Assembly (NCBI RefSeq): GCF_017815135.1
Contig: NZ_JAGJCF010000024.1
Coordinates: forward strand, 1 to 64,000
Reading direction: 5' to 3'
Origin: Jiella mangrovi
Lineage (GTDB): Bacteria > Pseudomonadota > Alphaproteobacteria > Rhizobiales > Rhizobiaceae
Length of the DNA: 64,000 bases
Below the pieces are notes generated by a model. It was given only the letters and a program-made list of their open reading frames with translations. It made no database searches and was not told the DNA's origin. The position numbers and the translations under genes were made by a program. This document shows positions 55,607 through 64,000 of the stretch, in pieces; the stretch's first letter is position 1, and every line of letters begins with the position of its first letter.

Positions 55607-57064
55607 CTAACCTTTGACCTTATCATAGGCGTCGAGGGCCCGCTGACGTGCTTCGCCATGATCTACGATGGGCTTGGGATAGGTTTTCCCTAGCGTCACG
55701 CCGGCTTCGGCAAGGGTGCTCTCGTCCGCTTCCCAGGGCGCGTGAATGGCCGTTGACGGAAGGTCTTTCAGCTCGGGCACGAAGGTGCGGATGTAGTCGC
55801 CCTTCGGATCGAACTTCTCGCTTTGGGTGATTGGGTTGAAGATCCGGAAGAACGGTTGGGCGTCGGCGCCGGCGCCGCCGATCCACTGCCACTGCGCCGT
55901 GTTCGAGGCGATGTCGCCATCGACCAGCGTGTCCCAGAACCAGCGTTCCCCGTCCCGCCAGTCGATCAGGAGATCCTTGGTCAGAAACGATCCGACGATC
56001 ATCCGCACCCGGTTGTGCATCCAGCCCGTCTGCCAGAGCTGGCGCATGCCGGCATCGACGATCGGATAGCCGGTCAGGCCGCGCTGCCAGGCCTGAAGGT
56101 CCTTTTTGGAATTGCGCCATTCGAAGCCGTCGAAGCGATCGTTGAAATTGTCGGTCTCCAGCCGGCCGAAGTGGTAGAGAAGGTGATAGTTGAAGTCGCG
56201 CCAGACGAGTTCCTGGCGGAAGGTCCGGATCGCATCGCCGGGAATCGACTTTCGGCGCGAGGCATAGGTGTTTGCCGTATCCCAGGCCCGGAAGGGCGAG
56301 ATCTCCCCCCACCGCAGATGCGGCGAAAGCCGCGAGGTCTCGTCGGCAAATGGCCGCTCGCGGCCATTGTGATAGCCGGCGAGAAGATCGTCGCAGAAAT
56401 ATTCGAGCCGCTCCTGTCCGGCCTTTTCGCCCGGGGTGAAGAACTCGGCCAGCCCGCCGGACCAGTCCGGCTTCGTCGGCAGGAGGTCCCAGTCGCCGAG
56501 ATCGTCCGACCGGGGAAACGCGTCCGGCTGTTTCAGGCCGCGCGGGGCGTCGATCGGGTCGCGAAAGCCGGTCTCGGAAACATTCTTCCAGAACGGCGTA
56601 TAGACCTTGTAATAGCCGCCGGTTTTCGTCTCGACGCTTTCCGGATCGTGCAGGATGTTCGCGGAGAAGCGTTCGACGCTGACATCGTCGGAGAGCGCTT
56701 CCTCGATGGCATCGTCCACTGACCGCGACGCCGGATCGTAGCGCCGATTGAAGAACAGCGCGGTCGCACCGACCGCTTCGATCACATCGAGGACGTGTTC
56801 CTTCGCCTTGCCGCGCCTCATCGTCAGCTGCGAGCCCTTGCCGCGCAGCGAGCGGGCAAATCCTTCAAGCGAATGATGCAGCCACCATTTGTGAGCGCCG
56901 CCGAGACTGCGGACGCCTTTCGATTCCTCGTCGAGCACGAAGAGCGGCACGACCGGCCGGCCGGTCTCCGCGGCATGGGCGAGGGCGGGGTTGTCGTCCA
57001 GCCGCAGATCATCGCGGATCCATACGACAATCGGTCCGGCTGCGGTCTCGTCCGTCTTCGCCAT
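55607..57064 (-). CDS. phrB: Deoxyribodipyrimidine photolyase
   Basis: A 485-residue class I photolyase that repairs UV-induced cyclobutane dimers with light and FADH-. The N-terminal antenna domain starts IVVWIRDDLRLDDNPAL. The FAD domain includes GEISPFRAWDTA, VWRDFNYHLLYHFG and the signature GMRQLWQTGWMHNRVRMIV, followed by FLTKDLLIDWRDGERWFWDTL. The tryptophans used for electron transfer appear present. The start is the ATG at 57062-57064; in-frame TTG and GTG codons just upstream are closer to the GGAG box and cannot be excluded. Confidence 0.94.
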   Translation of the reverse strand: MAKTDETAAGPIVVWIRDDLRLDDNPALAHAAETGRPVVPLFVLDEESKGVRSLGGAHKWWLHHSLEGFARSLRGKGSQLTMRRGKAKEHVLDVIEAVGATALFFNRRYDPASRSVDDAIEEALSDDVSVERFSANILHDPESVETKTGGYYKVYTPFWKNVSETGFRDPIDAPRGLKQPDAFPRSDDLGDWDLLPTKPDWSGGLAEFFTPGEKAGQERLEYFCDDLLAGYHNGRERPFADETSRLSPHLRWGEISPFRAWDTANTYASRRKSIPGDAIRTFRQELVWRDFNYHLLYHFGRLETDNFNDRFDGFEWRNSKKDLQAWQRGLTGYPIVDAGMRQLWQTGWMHNRVRMIVGSFLTKDLLIDWRDGERWFWDTLVDGDIASNTAQWQWIGGAGADAQPFFRIFNPITQSEKFDPKGDYIRTFVPELKDLPSTAIHAPWEADESTLAEAGVTLGKTYPKPIVDHGEARQRALDAYDKVKG

Positions 57065-57265
57065 GGGCAATGTCACTCCTGATCGGTTGCTTCAGACTAA
57101 CTGCCGCCGGCTCGAGCGGTTGCGGATATATCTGCGGCGAAACGGCAGACGCCTGAATCGATAACGGCCGTTCACTAATCGACGACAATTCGTCACGAAT
57201 CAGCCCCTGCCACAGCGGGGCGCCGGTGACTTATCTTGGGGCCAGCACAATCGAAGGAGGCAGCC

Positions 57266-58213
57266 ATGAGCCTTACACTGACCGGCATCCACCATCTGAC
57301 CGCGATTACCGCCGACGCACCGGGCAATCTCGACTTCTACACCCGGATCCTGGGACTTCGGCTCGTGAAGAAGACCGTGAACCAGGACGATACCTCCGCC
57401 TATCATCTGTTCTATGCCGACGGGCTGGCTTCGCCCGGCACGGACGTGACGTTCTTCGACTGGCCAGCTCCGCGCGAGCGTCGCGGCACCCATTCGATCG
57501 CGCGAACGAGCCTTCGCGTATCGGGGCGGGCGAGCCTCGAATTCTGGGTCGGCCGGTTGAAGGAAAGCGGCGTTTCGGCCGGCGAGATCCGCAGCCTCGA
57601 CGGCCGGGACAGCATCGATTTTGAAGATTTCGAAGGCCAGCGCCTCAGGCTCGTCGACGATGGCGGTGTCGGCGAGGCCAATCCCTGGGATGCGAGCACC
57701 GTTCCGGCGAAGCATCAGATCCGCGGCCTCGGCCCGATCGTCCTTTCGGTTCCGGTTCTCGATCCGACCGAAGCGGTCCTGACCAGGTTCATGAACATGA
57801 GAGAGGTGCGTCAGTATGAGGAGGCGGGCGCTGCCGTCCACGTCTTCGAGATGGGGGAGGGTGGTCCTGCAGCTGAGCTGCACGTCGCCGTCGAGCCGCA
57901 TCTCGCGCCGGCCGGTCAGGGCGCCGGCGGTGTTCACCACGTCGCATTCCGCACGAACGATAACGCCGAGTTGACCGAGTGGGCGAAGCGCGTGAAGGAA
58001 TTTCGGGTGCCGTCCAGCGGCGAGGTCGAGCGCTACTATTTCCGCTCGCTCTATTTCCGCGAGCCGAACGGCATCCTGTTCGAGATCGCGACGGACGGTC
58101 CGGGCTTTGCCGTCGACGAGCCGCTCGAGGCGCTGGGTGAGAACCTGTCGCTGCCACCATTTCTGGAGCCCAAGCGCGACGCGATCGAAGCCAGACTGAA
58201 ACCGCTCGCCTGA
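57266..58213 (+). CDS. Ring-cleaving dioxygenase, VOC family (MhqO-like)
   Basis: A 315-residue protein with two VOC halves: [20 protein letters not shown] at the start and [18 protein letters not shown] in the second half, each giving a histidine metal ligand; the closing glutamate is in [13 protein letters not shown]. Homologues such as MhqO/MhqE of Bacillus are quinone-induced extradiol-type dioxygenases. ATG at 57266 is preceded by GGAGG. With the esterase gene 150 bases downstream it makes a likely two-gene unit for quinone or catechol detoxification. Confidence 0.9.
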   Translation: MSLTLTGIHHLTAITADAPGNLDFYTRILGLRLVKKTVNQDDTSAYHLFYADGLASPGTDVTFFDWPAPRERRGTHSIARTSLRVSGRASLEFWVGRLKESGVSAGEIRSLDGRDSIDFEDFEGQRLRLVDDGGVGEANPWDASTVPAKHQIRGLGPIVLSVPVLDPTEAVLTRFMNMREVRQYEEAGAAVHVFEMGEGGPAAELHVAVEPHLAPAGQGAGGVHHVAFRTNDNAELTEWAKRVKEFRVPSSGEVERYYFRSLYFREPNGILFEIATDGPGFAVDEPLEALGENLSLPPFLEPKRDAIEARLKPLA

Positions 58214-58366
58214 GGCGGTACGGCGCCGGCGGTTTCACCGAGACCGGCGCGATTGTGCTCGCTGCAAACGGTCCGTCACTGCTAAGGCTGAAAAATGCCC
58301 GAGGCCGTGACGGCCATATCTGCAATGTCATCGCGATCACAACCATCGTTTGACAAGGATTTTCCG

Positions 58367-59017
58367 ATGTCCACCATCTCGCTTACCGGGCCGCTTGCAG
58401 AGATCGGTCTTCTGGCGGCCGGCGCCGATCCCCGGAACGCACGCCTCGCGGTGATCGCGGTCCATGGACGCGGCGCATCCGCCGCCGACATCATCGGTCT
58501 GTCGGAGGCCTTTGGCCTGCCCGACATCTTCTATGTCGCGCCGGATGCTCCGGGCGGGGCATGGTATCCCTCCCAGTTCACCCAGCCTCTCGCGGCCAAC
58601 GAGCCCTATCTGTCCAACGCTTTGGCGCGGATCGACGAAATTCTGCGCTTGCTGGAGGCGGAGGGCTTTGGAAGAGAGCGCGTCGTCCTTGCCGGGTTCT
58701 CGCAGGGCGCCTGTCTTTCGCTGGAATATCTCGCCCGAAACGCCGGCAGCGTCGCCGCGGTGCTGGGCTTTTCGGGTGGGCTGATCGGCCCGGACGTCGC
58801 GAGCCGCCAAGAGACGGAGAGCCTGTCCGGCACCAGGGTGTTCATGGGATGCAGTCGCAGCGATCCGTTCATTCCGGCGCTGCGTGTCATGGAAACCGAA
58901 CGCCATCTCGCGGGGCGCGGCGCAAAGGTCGAGACGGTGCTCTACCCGGAGCCGGGCCATACGATCAACGCCGACGAGATCGGCCGTGCGGTCGAGCTTT
59001 TGAAATCGATCGGCTGA
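58367..59017 (+). CDS. Alpha/beta hydrolase, phospholipase/carboxylesterase family (MhqD-like)
   Basis: A 216-residue esterase. The oxyanion region is AVHGRGASAAD, the nucleophile elbow GFSQGACLS, and the acid and histidine lie in CSRSDPFIP and GHTINADE. It is the usual partner of the MhqO-like dioxygenase. The start is the ATG at 58367 with AAGGA eight bases before; a longer frame upstream lacks a site. The natural ester substrate is unknown. Confidence 0.9.
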   Translation: MSTISLTGPLAEIGLLAAGADPRNARLAVIAVHGRGASAADIIGLSEAFGLPDIFYVAPDAPGGAWYPSQFTQPLAANEPYLSNALARIDEILRLLEAEGFGRERVVLAGFSQGACLSLEYLARNAGSVAAVLGFSGGLIGPDVASRQETESLSGTRVFMGCSRSDPFIPALRVMETERHLAGRGAKVETVLYPEPGHTINADEIGRAVELLKSIG

Positions 59018-59254
59018 CAGATACCGGCGGCCCCCGGCAGTCAGCCCCGGCGAGCCGGTTTCAGCCGGCCCGACCCGCGCGCGAGCCAGAGCCGCATGAA
59101 GCCGGCCGCAGGGTCGGCTCATGTACGGGGCTGGGACATGAGAGAGTGCGGCATGCGCGGGGTAAGAGCGCCGACATCGTCGTCCGCGCGGCAGCCGGGG
59201 GAAATCTTCGTCGGCCGACGAGCCTATCTGGCGGCAAGCACCGCTTTCGCAGTC

Positions 59255-60169
59255 TCAGTTGATCCAGCCTCGGTCCGCCCGGGCCTTGCTCGGCGCACGA
59301 CAGACGGCGAGGACCGTGTTTGACGAGGCAAGCTCGGAGACAAATTTTCGCCGCCATTCCGGCGAGCCGGCCCTGTTCAGCGTGATCACGAGAGGCCCGG
59401 AATTGCGAAGGCCGGCGAGGGTGACGCGGGCCGATTCCCGGCGACTGCCCAGCAGCCGGTTGACGGCTGTTTCCAAAGCGCTGGCATCGTCCCGGCTGGC
59501 AAGAGACAGATGATCGCTGAAGAAGCGCGGGCGGAAAAAGCGCGCTTCGTTCATCAGGTGGTCGGCCGCGACATTTGCCGCTCCGACTATAAGATCGCCG
59601 TCGAGCATGATCACCGGGTCGGCGATCTCGTCCCACGCGCTCTGGATGGTCTCCCGGTTCGGCTGGTCCGGACTGCCGATCGCATGGGAAACCAGAAATG
59701 CCGAAAGGAGGTCAGGCGCGAGCCTGTGCAACAGGGTCAGGACGGCCGGCAGGAACGCGTCGCGAACGTCTTGCGGAACCGTGACTGTCAGGCACCAGCT
59801 CTGCTGCGCGCAGTCATGCAGAACGAGGCCGGCGCCCGCGGTCTCGTCGTTCGAAACCAGCTCAAGCCGGGCCGGGTGATCGACGTCGTCGAAGCGGAAG
59901 ATCGACCCGGGCTCCATGCGCGGGTGGAAATCGTCCTGCCAGCTGTTTTCCGCATAGCGCATCCGCGTGCGAGTGGCGACGGAGATGGCGCGATTCACCT
60001 CAAGGCCTCGGCGCGCGACATCGCGATCGACACGCCTCAGCCTCGTCTCGACGCCAGGCAAAACGGCGTCGATCGTGCTGAGAAGCGAAGCCCAGGATGA
60101 CGGATGAAGAGAGGCTTGGCCGACTCGTTCGCGAACGAGGTCCAGCCGACCGGGAAACTGGAGTAACAT
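59255..60169 (-). CDS. LuxR-regulator-like sensory protein lacking the HTH domain
   Basis: A 304-residue protein. Its middle and C-terminal parts (DEIADPVIMLDGDLIVGAAN, SLASRDDASALETAVNRLL, PLVITLNRAGSPEWRRKF) look like the PAS-like sensory region found before the helix-turn-helix of a class of alphaproteobacterial LuxR-type regulators. It stops at ARADRGWIN, where the HTH would begin, and no HTH is visible in any frame just downstream. It may be a truncated regulator or a free sensory protein. The family assignment is from pattern memory only. Confidence 0.55.
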   Translation of the reverse strand: MLLQFPGRLDLVRERVGQASLHPSSWASLLSTIDAVLPGVETRLRRVDRDVARRGLEVNRAISVATRTRMRYAENSWQDDFHPRMEPGSIFRFDDVDHPARLELVSNDETAGAGLVLHDCAQQSWCLTVTVPQDVRDAFLPAVLTLLHRLAPDLLSAFLVSHAIGSPDQPNRETIQSAWDEIADPVIMLDGDLIVGAANVAADHLMNEARFFRPRFFSDHLSLASRDDASALETAVNRLLGSRRESARVTLAGLRNSGPLVITLNRAGSPEWRRKFVSELASSNTVLAVCRAPSKARADRGWIN

Positions 60170-60759
60170 CGAATTATGCCGTATCTAGGCCCCGGCGAGA
60201 TCATTCCACCTGCGGCTGAAAATTACAAGACCGTAAGGTTCGGTCCGGATTATTTTTCTTGGCGCCGGGGTATTTGTTCAGTCTTACTTACAACATCCAA
60301 TTGCGCTTGAGTTGCTGATGTCTGTGCGAGGGTTCGGTTCGGGGCGCTGATTCCTGGCGGCGTCTCGCGATATTACGCAATTCATTGCCTCATGCCGGGG
60401 CATTGGTGGCCCGCAGTCGTCGTGCAAACCCTGGGTTCGGTCTGCGGCGTCGAACGCGCACTCTTGAAGCTTGTGTCGAAGCGGGGTATATGACGCTCAT
60501 ATTCTCTGCGGTGATGTCGTGAGAGTGGGTCCTTCCGGTCCCGCTCTTTTTTGTTACCTGCAACAGCCTGCCTGAAGCTTTCGGGCGGGACGGCGGAACG
60601 GCAGAGGGCGAGTGGATCTGTAACCAGCCCGCAGTGCCGGGCTCTCGATCATCGCGACCTGCCATGACGTACCGGCGGGATTCGCCGGTCGCCGACTTCG
60701 AGATCGCCTGCGAAATTGCAGCGGTCGAGCGGATCGAGACGATCGTTACACAAGGGAGC
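60170..60759. other. Region upstream of rimP
   Basis: 590 bases without a protein gene. It contains an AT-richer patch at about 60220-60300 suitable for a plus-strand promoter and a terminator-like hairpin at 60520-60552. A small RNA or a long attenuated leader of the rimP-nusA operon could occupy about 60300-60552. Confidence 0.5.
60520..60552 (+). terminator. Intrinsic terminator with no protein gene before it
   Basis: GAG(AG)TGGG(T)CC pairs with GG(T)CCCGCTC around TTCC, and a run of seven Ts follows (60546-60552). The stem has a two-base bulge and one mismatch. The nearest plus-strand gene upstream ends 1.5 kb away and a minus-strand gene lies between, so the hairpin most likely ends a non-coding transcript or attenuates the rimP operon. 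Confidence 0.6.
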
Positions 60760-61359
60760 GTGAGCCTGTCTGATATGCGCATCGTCAAGGAACAGGGCGT
60801 CGAGGCCAAGATCGCCGGGGTTGTCGAAGCGGCGATCGAGCAGGCCGGGTACAGGCTCGTGCGCGTCAGGATTTCCGGTCTGAACGGCATGACCGTCCAG
60901 ATCATGGCCGAGCGCCCGGACGGAACCATGACGGTCGAGGATTGCGAGGCGGTGTCACGCGCGATTTCGCCTGTGCTCGACGTCGCCGATCCCGTCGATC
61001 GGGCGTATCATCTTGAGGTGTCGTCTCCCGGCATTGATCGGCCTTTGGTCAGGAAGGGCGATTTCGAGGCCTGGGCCGGCTATCTGATGAAGCTGGAGAC
61101 GAGCCGGCTCTTGAATGAGCGCAAGCGGTTTCGCGGCAAGATCGTCGCCGTCTCGGACGACGGAATCAGGATCGAGCGCGATCAGCCTGCCTATGGCGAG
61201 CCGAGCTCGGTGGAAATTCCCTTCGACGCGATCGGCGAGGCGCGCCTGATCCTGACGGATGAGCTGATCGCCGCCTCGCTGAAGGCCGATAAGGCCGCCC
61301 GCAAACACGGCGGCGAGCCCGGCGAAGACGAGAACGACGAGATGTCCGGCTCCCACTGA
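60760..61359 (+). CDS. rimP: Ribosome maturation factor RimP
   Basis: A 199-residue protein needed for 30S subunit maturation. Landmarks are [35 protein letters not shown] and [15 protein letters not shown], followed by the SH3-like C-terminal domain and an acidic tail. The start is uncertain: a GTG at 60760 next to AGGGAGC gives the family length; an ATG at 60775 or 60664 is also in frame. It opens the conserved rimP-nusA-ylxR-infB operon. Confidence 0.92.
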   Translation: MSLSDMRIVKEQGVEAKIAGVVEAAIEQAGYRLVRVRISGLNGMTVQIMAERPDGTMTVEDCEAVSRAISPVLDVADPVDRAYHLEVSSPGIDRPLVRKGDFEAWAGYLMKLETSRLLNERKRFRGKIVAVSDDGIRIERDQPAYGEPSSVEIPFDAIGEARLILTDELIAASLKADKAARKHGGEPGEDENDEMSGSH

Positions 61360-61486
61360 AGCCGGGTGGACAGAGAGACAATCGAGACGCGCCGACGTCG
61401 GCTGTTGCCGGCAACATGGGGCGAAACGCTGGGGTGACGTTGCGGACAAGCATCCGGAACGCCTGCCCGACCAGGAGAAACGACGA

Positions 61487-63097
61487 ATGGCAGTCAGTGC
61501 GAACAGGCTTGAGCTTCTGCAGATCGCGGATGCCGTGGCGCGGGAAAAGTCGATCGACCGCGATATTGTGATCGGCGCGATGGCCGACGCCATCCAGAAG
61601 GCTGCGCGCTCCCGCTACGGGCAGGAGACCAACATTCGCGTCGACATCAACACCAAGACCGGTGAGATGAAGCTCCAGCGGTTGCTCGAGGTCGTCGACG
61701 ACGTCGAGAACCCGAACACCCAGATCTATCTGGAACTTGCCCGCGACAAGAATCCCGATGCCGAGCCCGGCGACTTCATCGCCGAACAGCTTCCGCCGAT
61801 GGATTTCGGCCGCATCGCCGCCCAGTCGGCCAAGCAGGTCATCGTCCAGAAGGTGCGCGAGGCCGAGCGCGACCGCCAGTACGACGAGTTCAAGGACCGG
61901 GTCGGCGAGATCATCAACGGCTCGGTCAAGCGGGTCGAATACGGCAATGTGATCGTCGATCTCGGCCGGGGCGAGGGCATCATCCGCCGCGACGAGCAGA
62001 TCCCGCGCGAGGTGTTCCGCTATGGCGACCGGGTCCGCGCCTTCGTCTACGATGTGCGCCGCGAGCAGCGCGGGCCGCAGATCTTCCTGTCGCGAACCCA
62101 TCCGCAGTTCATGGCGAAGCTCTTCACCATGGAAGTGCCGGAAATCTACGACGGCATCATCACCATCAAGGCGGTCGCCCGTGATCCGGGCTCGCGGGCG
62201 AAGATCGCCGTGATCTCGTCCGATTCCTCCGTCGATCCGGTCGGCGCCTGCGTCGGTATGCGTGGCTCGCGCGTCCAGGCCGTCGTCGGCGAGCTTCAGG
62301 GTGAAAAGATCGACATTATCCCCTGGTCGCCGGACGCGGCCGCCTTCCTCGTAAACGCGCTGCAGCCGGCGGAAGTCGCCAAGGTCGTGCTCGACGAGGA
62401 TGCCGAGCGGATTGAAGTCGTCGTTCCCGATGACCAGCTTTCATTGGCGATCGGCCGCCGCGGCCAGAACGTCCGTCTGGCTTCGCAGCTGACCGGCTGG
62501 GACATCGACATCCTGACCGAGGAAGAAGAGTCTTCGCGCCGCCAGAAGGAATTCCAGGAGCGCTCGGAAACCTTCATGGAGGCGCTCGACGTCGACGAGA
62601 TGGTCGGCCAGCTGCTGGCTTCGGAAGGCTTTGCCTCGGTGGAGGAGGTGGCCTATGTCGATGCCGACGAGGTTGCCGCGATCGAGGGCTTCGACGAAGA
62701 TACCGCTGTGGAAATCCAGACGCGCGCTCGCGAATATCTGGAGAGGCGGGAGGCCGAGTTCGACGCCAAGCGCAAGGAGCTCGGGGTTGCCGACGAGCTC
62801 AAGGAGATCAACGGTCTGACCACCGAAATGCTGGTCGCCCTTGGCGAGGACGACGTCAAGTCGCTGGAAGACTTTGCCGGCTGCGCCGTCGACGATCTGA
62901 CCGGCTGGACCGAGCGCAAGGACGGCGAGACCAAGCGCTATCCCGGTGCCTTGAGCCCGTTCGAGGTTTCGCGGGCCGATGCCGAGCAGATGATTCTTTC
63001 GGCGCGACTGAAGGCCGGCTGGATTACCGAAGCCGATCTTGCCGGGCCGCAGGAAGACGAGGCCGACGAGGAAGCCCTCGAGGAGGGGGCGGCCTGA
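61487..63097 (+). CDS. nusA: Transcription termination/antitermination factor NusA
   Basis: A 536-residue RNA polymerase-binding factor. N-terminal domain to about 125; S1 domain at about 130-200 (GSVKRVEYGNVIVDLGRGEG); KH domains at about 225-345 with GACVGMRGSRVQAVV and AIGRRGQNVRLASQL; then two acidic helix-hairpin-helix repeats typical of proteobacterial NusA. ATG is preceded by AGGAG. Confidence 0.97.
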   Translation: MAVSANRLELLQIADAVAREKSIDRDIVIGAMADAIQKAARSRYGQETNIRVDINTKTGEMKLQRLLEVVDDVENPNTQIYLELARDKNPDAEPGDFIAEQLPPMDFGRIAAQSAKQVIVQKVREAERDRQYDEFKDRVGEIINGSVKRVEYGNVIVDLGRGEGIIRRDEQIPREVFRYGDRVRAFVYDVRREQRGPQIFLSRTHPQFMAKLFTMEVPEIYDGIITIKAVARDPGSRAKIAVISSDSSVDPVGACVGMRGSRVQAVVGELQGEKIDIIPWSPDAAAFLVNALQPAEVAKVVLDEDAERIEVVVPDDQLSLAIGRRGQNVRLASQLTGWDIDILTEEEESSRRQKEFQERSETFMEALDVDEMVGQLLASEGFASVEEVAYVDADEVAAIEGFDEDTAVEIQTRAREYLERREAEFDAKRKELGVADELKEINGLTTEMLVALGEDDVKSLEDFAGCAVDDLTGWTERKDGETKRYPGALSPFEVSRADAEQMILSARLKAGWITEADLAGPQEDEADEEALEEGAA

Positions 63098-63111
63098 AGC
63101 GAGGCTGGCCC

Positions 63112-63825
63112 GTGGGCGATGGTATCGTCGACGGCGCGGAAATCGGCGAAGCGGACGAGGGAGCTCTCAGCGACGGAGGCGAGGCCGTGAATGGCCGCAC
63201 CTGTATCGTGACCCGGCAGAGCCTCGACGCGGCGGATCTCATCCGCTTCGTCAGGGGGCCCGACAATCAGGTCGTGCCCGACCTTTCGCGGCGGCTTCCG
63301 GGGCGCGGCGCGCATGTCTCTCTCAGCCGCAAGGCCGTCGAGGAGGCTGTGAAGCGCAAGTCCTTTGCCCGGGCGTTTCGTGCAGAGGTCGTGATGCCGG
63401 CCGATCTCGGCGCCATGGTGGACCGGCTGCTGGTTCGGCAGGTGGCCGGCTCTCTCGGTCTCGCCCGCAAGGCGGGGCAGCTCGTGACGGGCGCGGCCAA
63501 GGTGGAGGCGTCGATGCGCTCGGGGCGGGCGATCTGTCTCGTCCAGGCCAGCGACGCGGCCGAAGACGGCCTGCGCAAGATTGATGCGGCTCGCCGCGCC
63601 GGCGAGCGCGGAACCGGTCGGCGGATGCCGGGGTTTCGTCTCCTCGACGCAAACGAAATGAGTTTGGCGTTGGGCGGGTGGAATGTGATACATGCAGCCA
63701 TCCTTGCCGGTCATGCCGGCTCGGCTGTGCTGAAGCGCTTGGAAGCGCTGGCGAAATATCGGGGTGAAAACCCCATGGAAGCTGCCGATGGCGCCGAAGA
63801 CGGCGACTCGATGGCTGAAGACTGA
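63112..63825 (+). CDS. YlxR-family RNA-binding protein with L7Ae-like C-terminal domain
   Basis: A 237-residue protein of the nusA operon. The N-terminal YlxR domain (RTCIVTRQSLDAADLIRFVR, PGRGAHVS) is a small RNA-binding fold. The second part (LGLARKAGQLVTGAAKVEASM...AICLVQASDAAED) is L7Ae-like, a fusion usual in alphaproteobacteria. The start is a GTG 14 bases after the nusA stop. The exact role is not established. Confidence 0.92.
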   Translation: MGDGIVDGAEIGEADEGALSDGGEAVNGRTCIVTRQSLDAADLIRFVRGPDNQVVPDLSRRLPGRGAHVSLSRKAVEEAVKRKSFARAFRAEVVMPADLGAMVDRLLVRQVAGSLGLARKAGQLVTGAAKVEASMRSGRAICLVQASDAAEDGLRKIDAARRAGERGTGRRMPGFRLLDANEMSLALGGWNVIHAAILAGHAGSAVLKRLEALAKYRGENPMEAADGAEDGDSMAED

Positions 63826-63917
63826 GATTGCAAACGATCGGAAGCGCCTCATCGAGCGACGCTTCCTGGCAAGACGAACGGCGCGGGACCGATCCCGCGC
63901 AGGAAGCGGAAGCGTAG

Positions 63918-64000
63918 ATGAGCGATACCAAGTCCGGCGACGACAAGACGCTCCATGTGAGCACCAAGAAGACCCTGACCCTGAAGCGCGGTGGCGTCGA
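63918..64000 (+). CDS. infB: Translation initiation factor IF-2, 5' end only
   Basis: Truncated by the window edge. The first 27 codons read MSDTKSGDDKTLHVSTKKTL and then TLKRGGV, the N-terminal IF2 motif of alphaproteobacteria. The position after nusA and ylxR confirms it. Confidence 0.93.
   Translation, partial: MSDTKSGDDKTLHVSTKKTLTLKRGGV

Noticed and set aside
55499-55693. Short plus-strand frame with a hydrophobic start
   Set aside because: No ribosome-binding site, and its second half is antisense to the photolyase gene.

Overview
The window is GC-rich chromosomal DNA from an alphaproteobacterium, almost certainly a member of the Hyphomicrobiales (Rhizobiales). The signs are the hisB / DUF2628 / hisH order next to a divergent hslV, the rimP-nusA-ylxR-infB operon, NasT/NasS control of nitrate assimilation, and dispersed palindromic repeats of the kind common in that order. 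The genus cannot be fixed from the sequence alone. I see no rRNA, tRNA, CRISPR array, phage or transposase gene.

Layout. (1) 1-1.4 kb: the end of an unidentified gene, a 4Fe-4S type CysH reductase, a hairpin repeat and a MerR regulator. (2) 1.6-12.2 kb: a nucleoside block. A nucleoside hydrolase gene faces a long minus-strand operon that encodes a BMP-type nucleoside ABC importer (ATPase, two permeases), cytidine deaminase, purine nucleoside phosphorylase, deoxyribose-phosphate aldolase and thymidine phosphorylase. A 1.17-kb repeat cluster splits the operon between the ATPase/VOC pair and the permeases. (3) 12.2-18.5 kb: thioesterase, SlyX, a retropepsin-like protease, a GMC oxidoreductase, a TPR-sulfotransferase and an MFS transporter. 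(4) 18.7-23.1 kb: CHAD and CYTH genes, hisH, DUF2628, hisB, and divergent hslV. (5) 23.2-31.6 kb: a large autotransporter with a PAP2 phosphatase-like passenger, a tandem HD-GYP protein, and a three-gene sugar-acid module (HpaI aldolase, lactonase, aldo/keto reductase).

(6) 31.6-49.6 kb: a complete nitrate assimilation region, read mostly on the minus strand. nasT and nasS come first. A 523-bp leader follows, carrying tandem ANTAR-target hairpins that overlap an intrinsic terminator. Then come the nitrate ABC transporter (nrtA, nrtB, fused nrtCD), a GAF protein, nirB, nirD, a formate/nitrite channel, a PP2C-kinase fusion, cyanase and nasA. Nitrate would be imported, reduced by NasA to nitrite, then by NirBD to ammonium, under NasS/NasT antitermination. 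A plus-strand BrnT/BrnA toxin-antitoxin module with a second BrnA and a brnT remnant sits between the transport and nitrite-reduction genes.

(7) 49.7-60.2 kb: a 53-residue protein, two GGDEF-EAL proteins, a photolyase, an MhqO/MhqD-like pair, and a LuxR-like protein without its DNA-binding domain. (8) 60.2-64 kb: a terminator-like hairpin with no gene before it, then rimP, nusA, ylxR and the first 83 bases of infB.

A recurring theme is short palindromic elements arranged as inverted pairs in intergenic DNA: six copies of a 44-bp two-hairpin element, three longer elements with inverted termini, and two other families.
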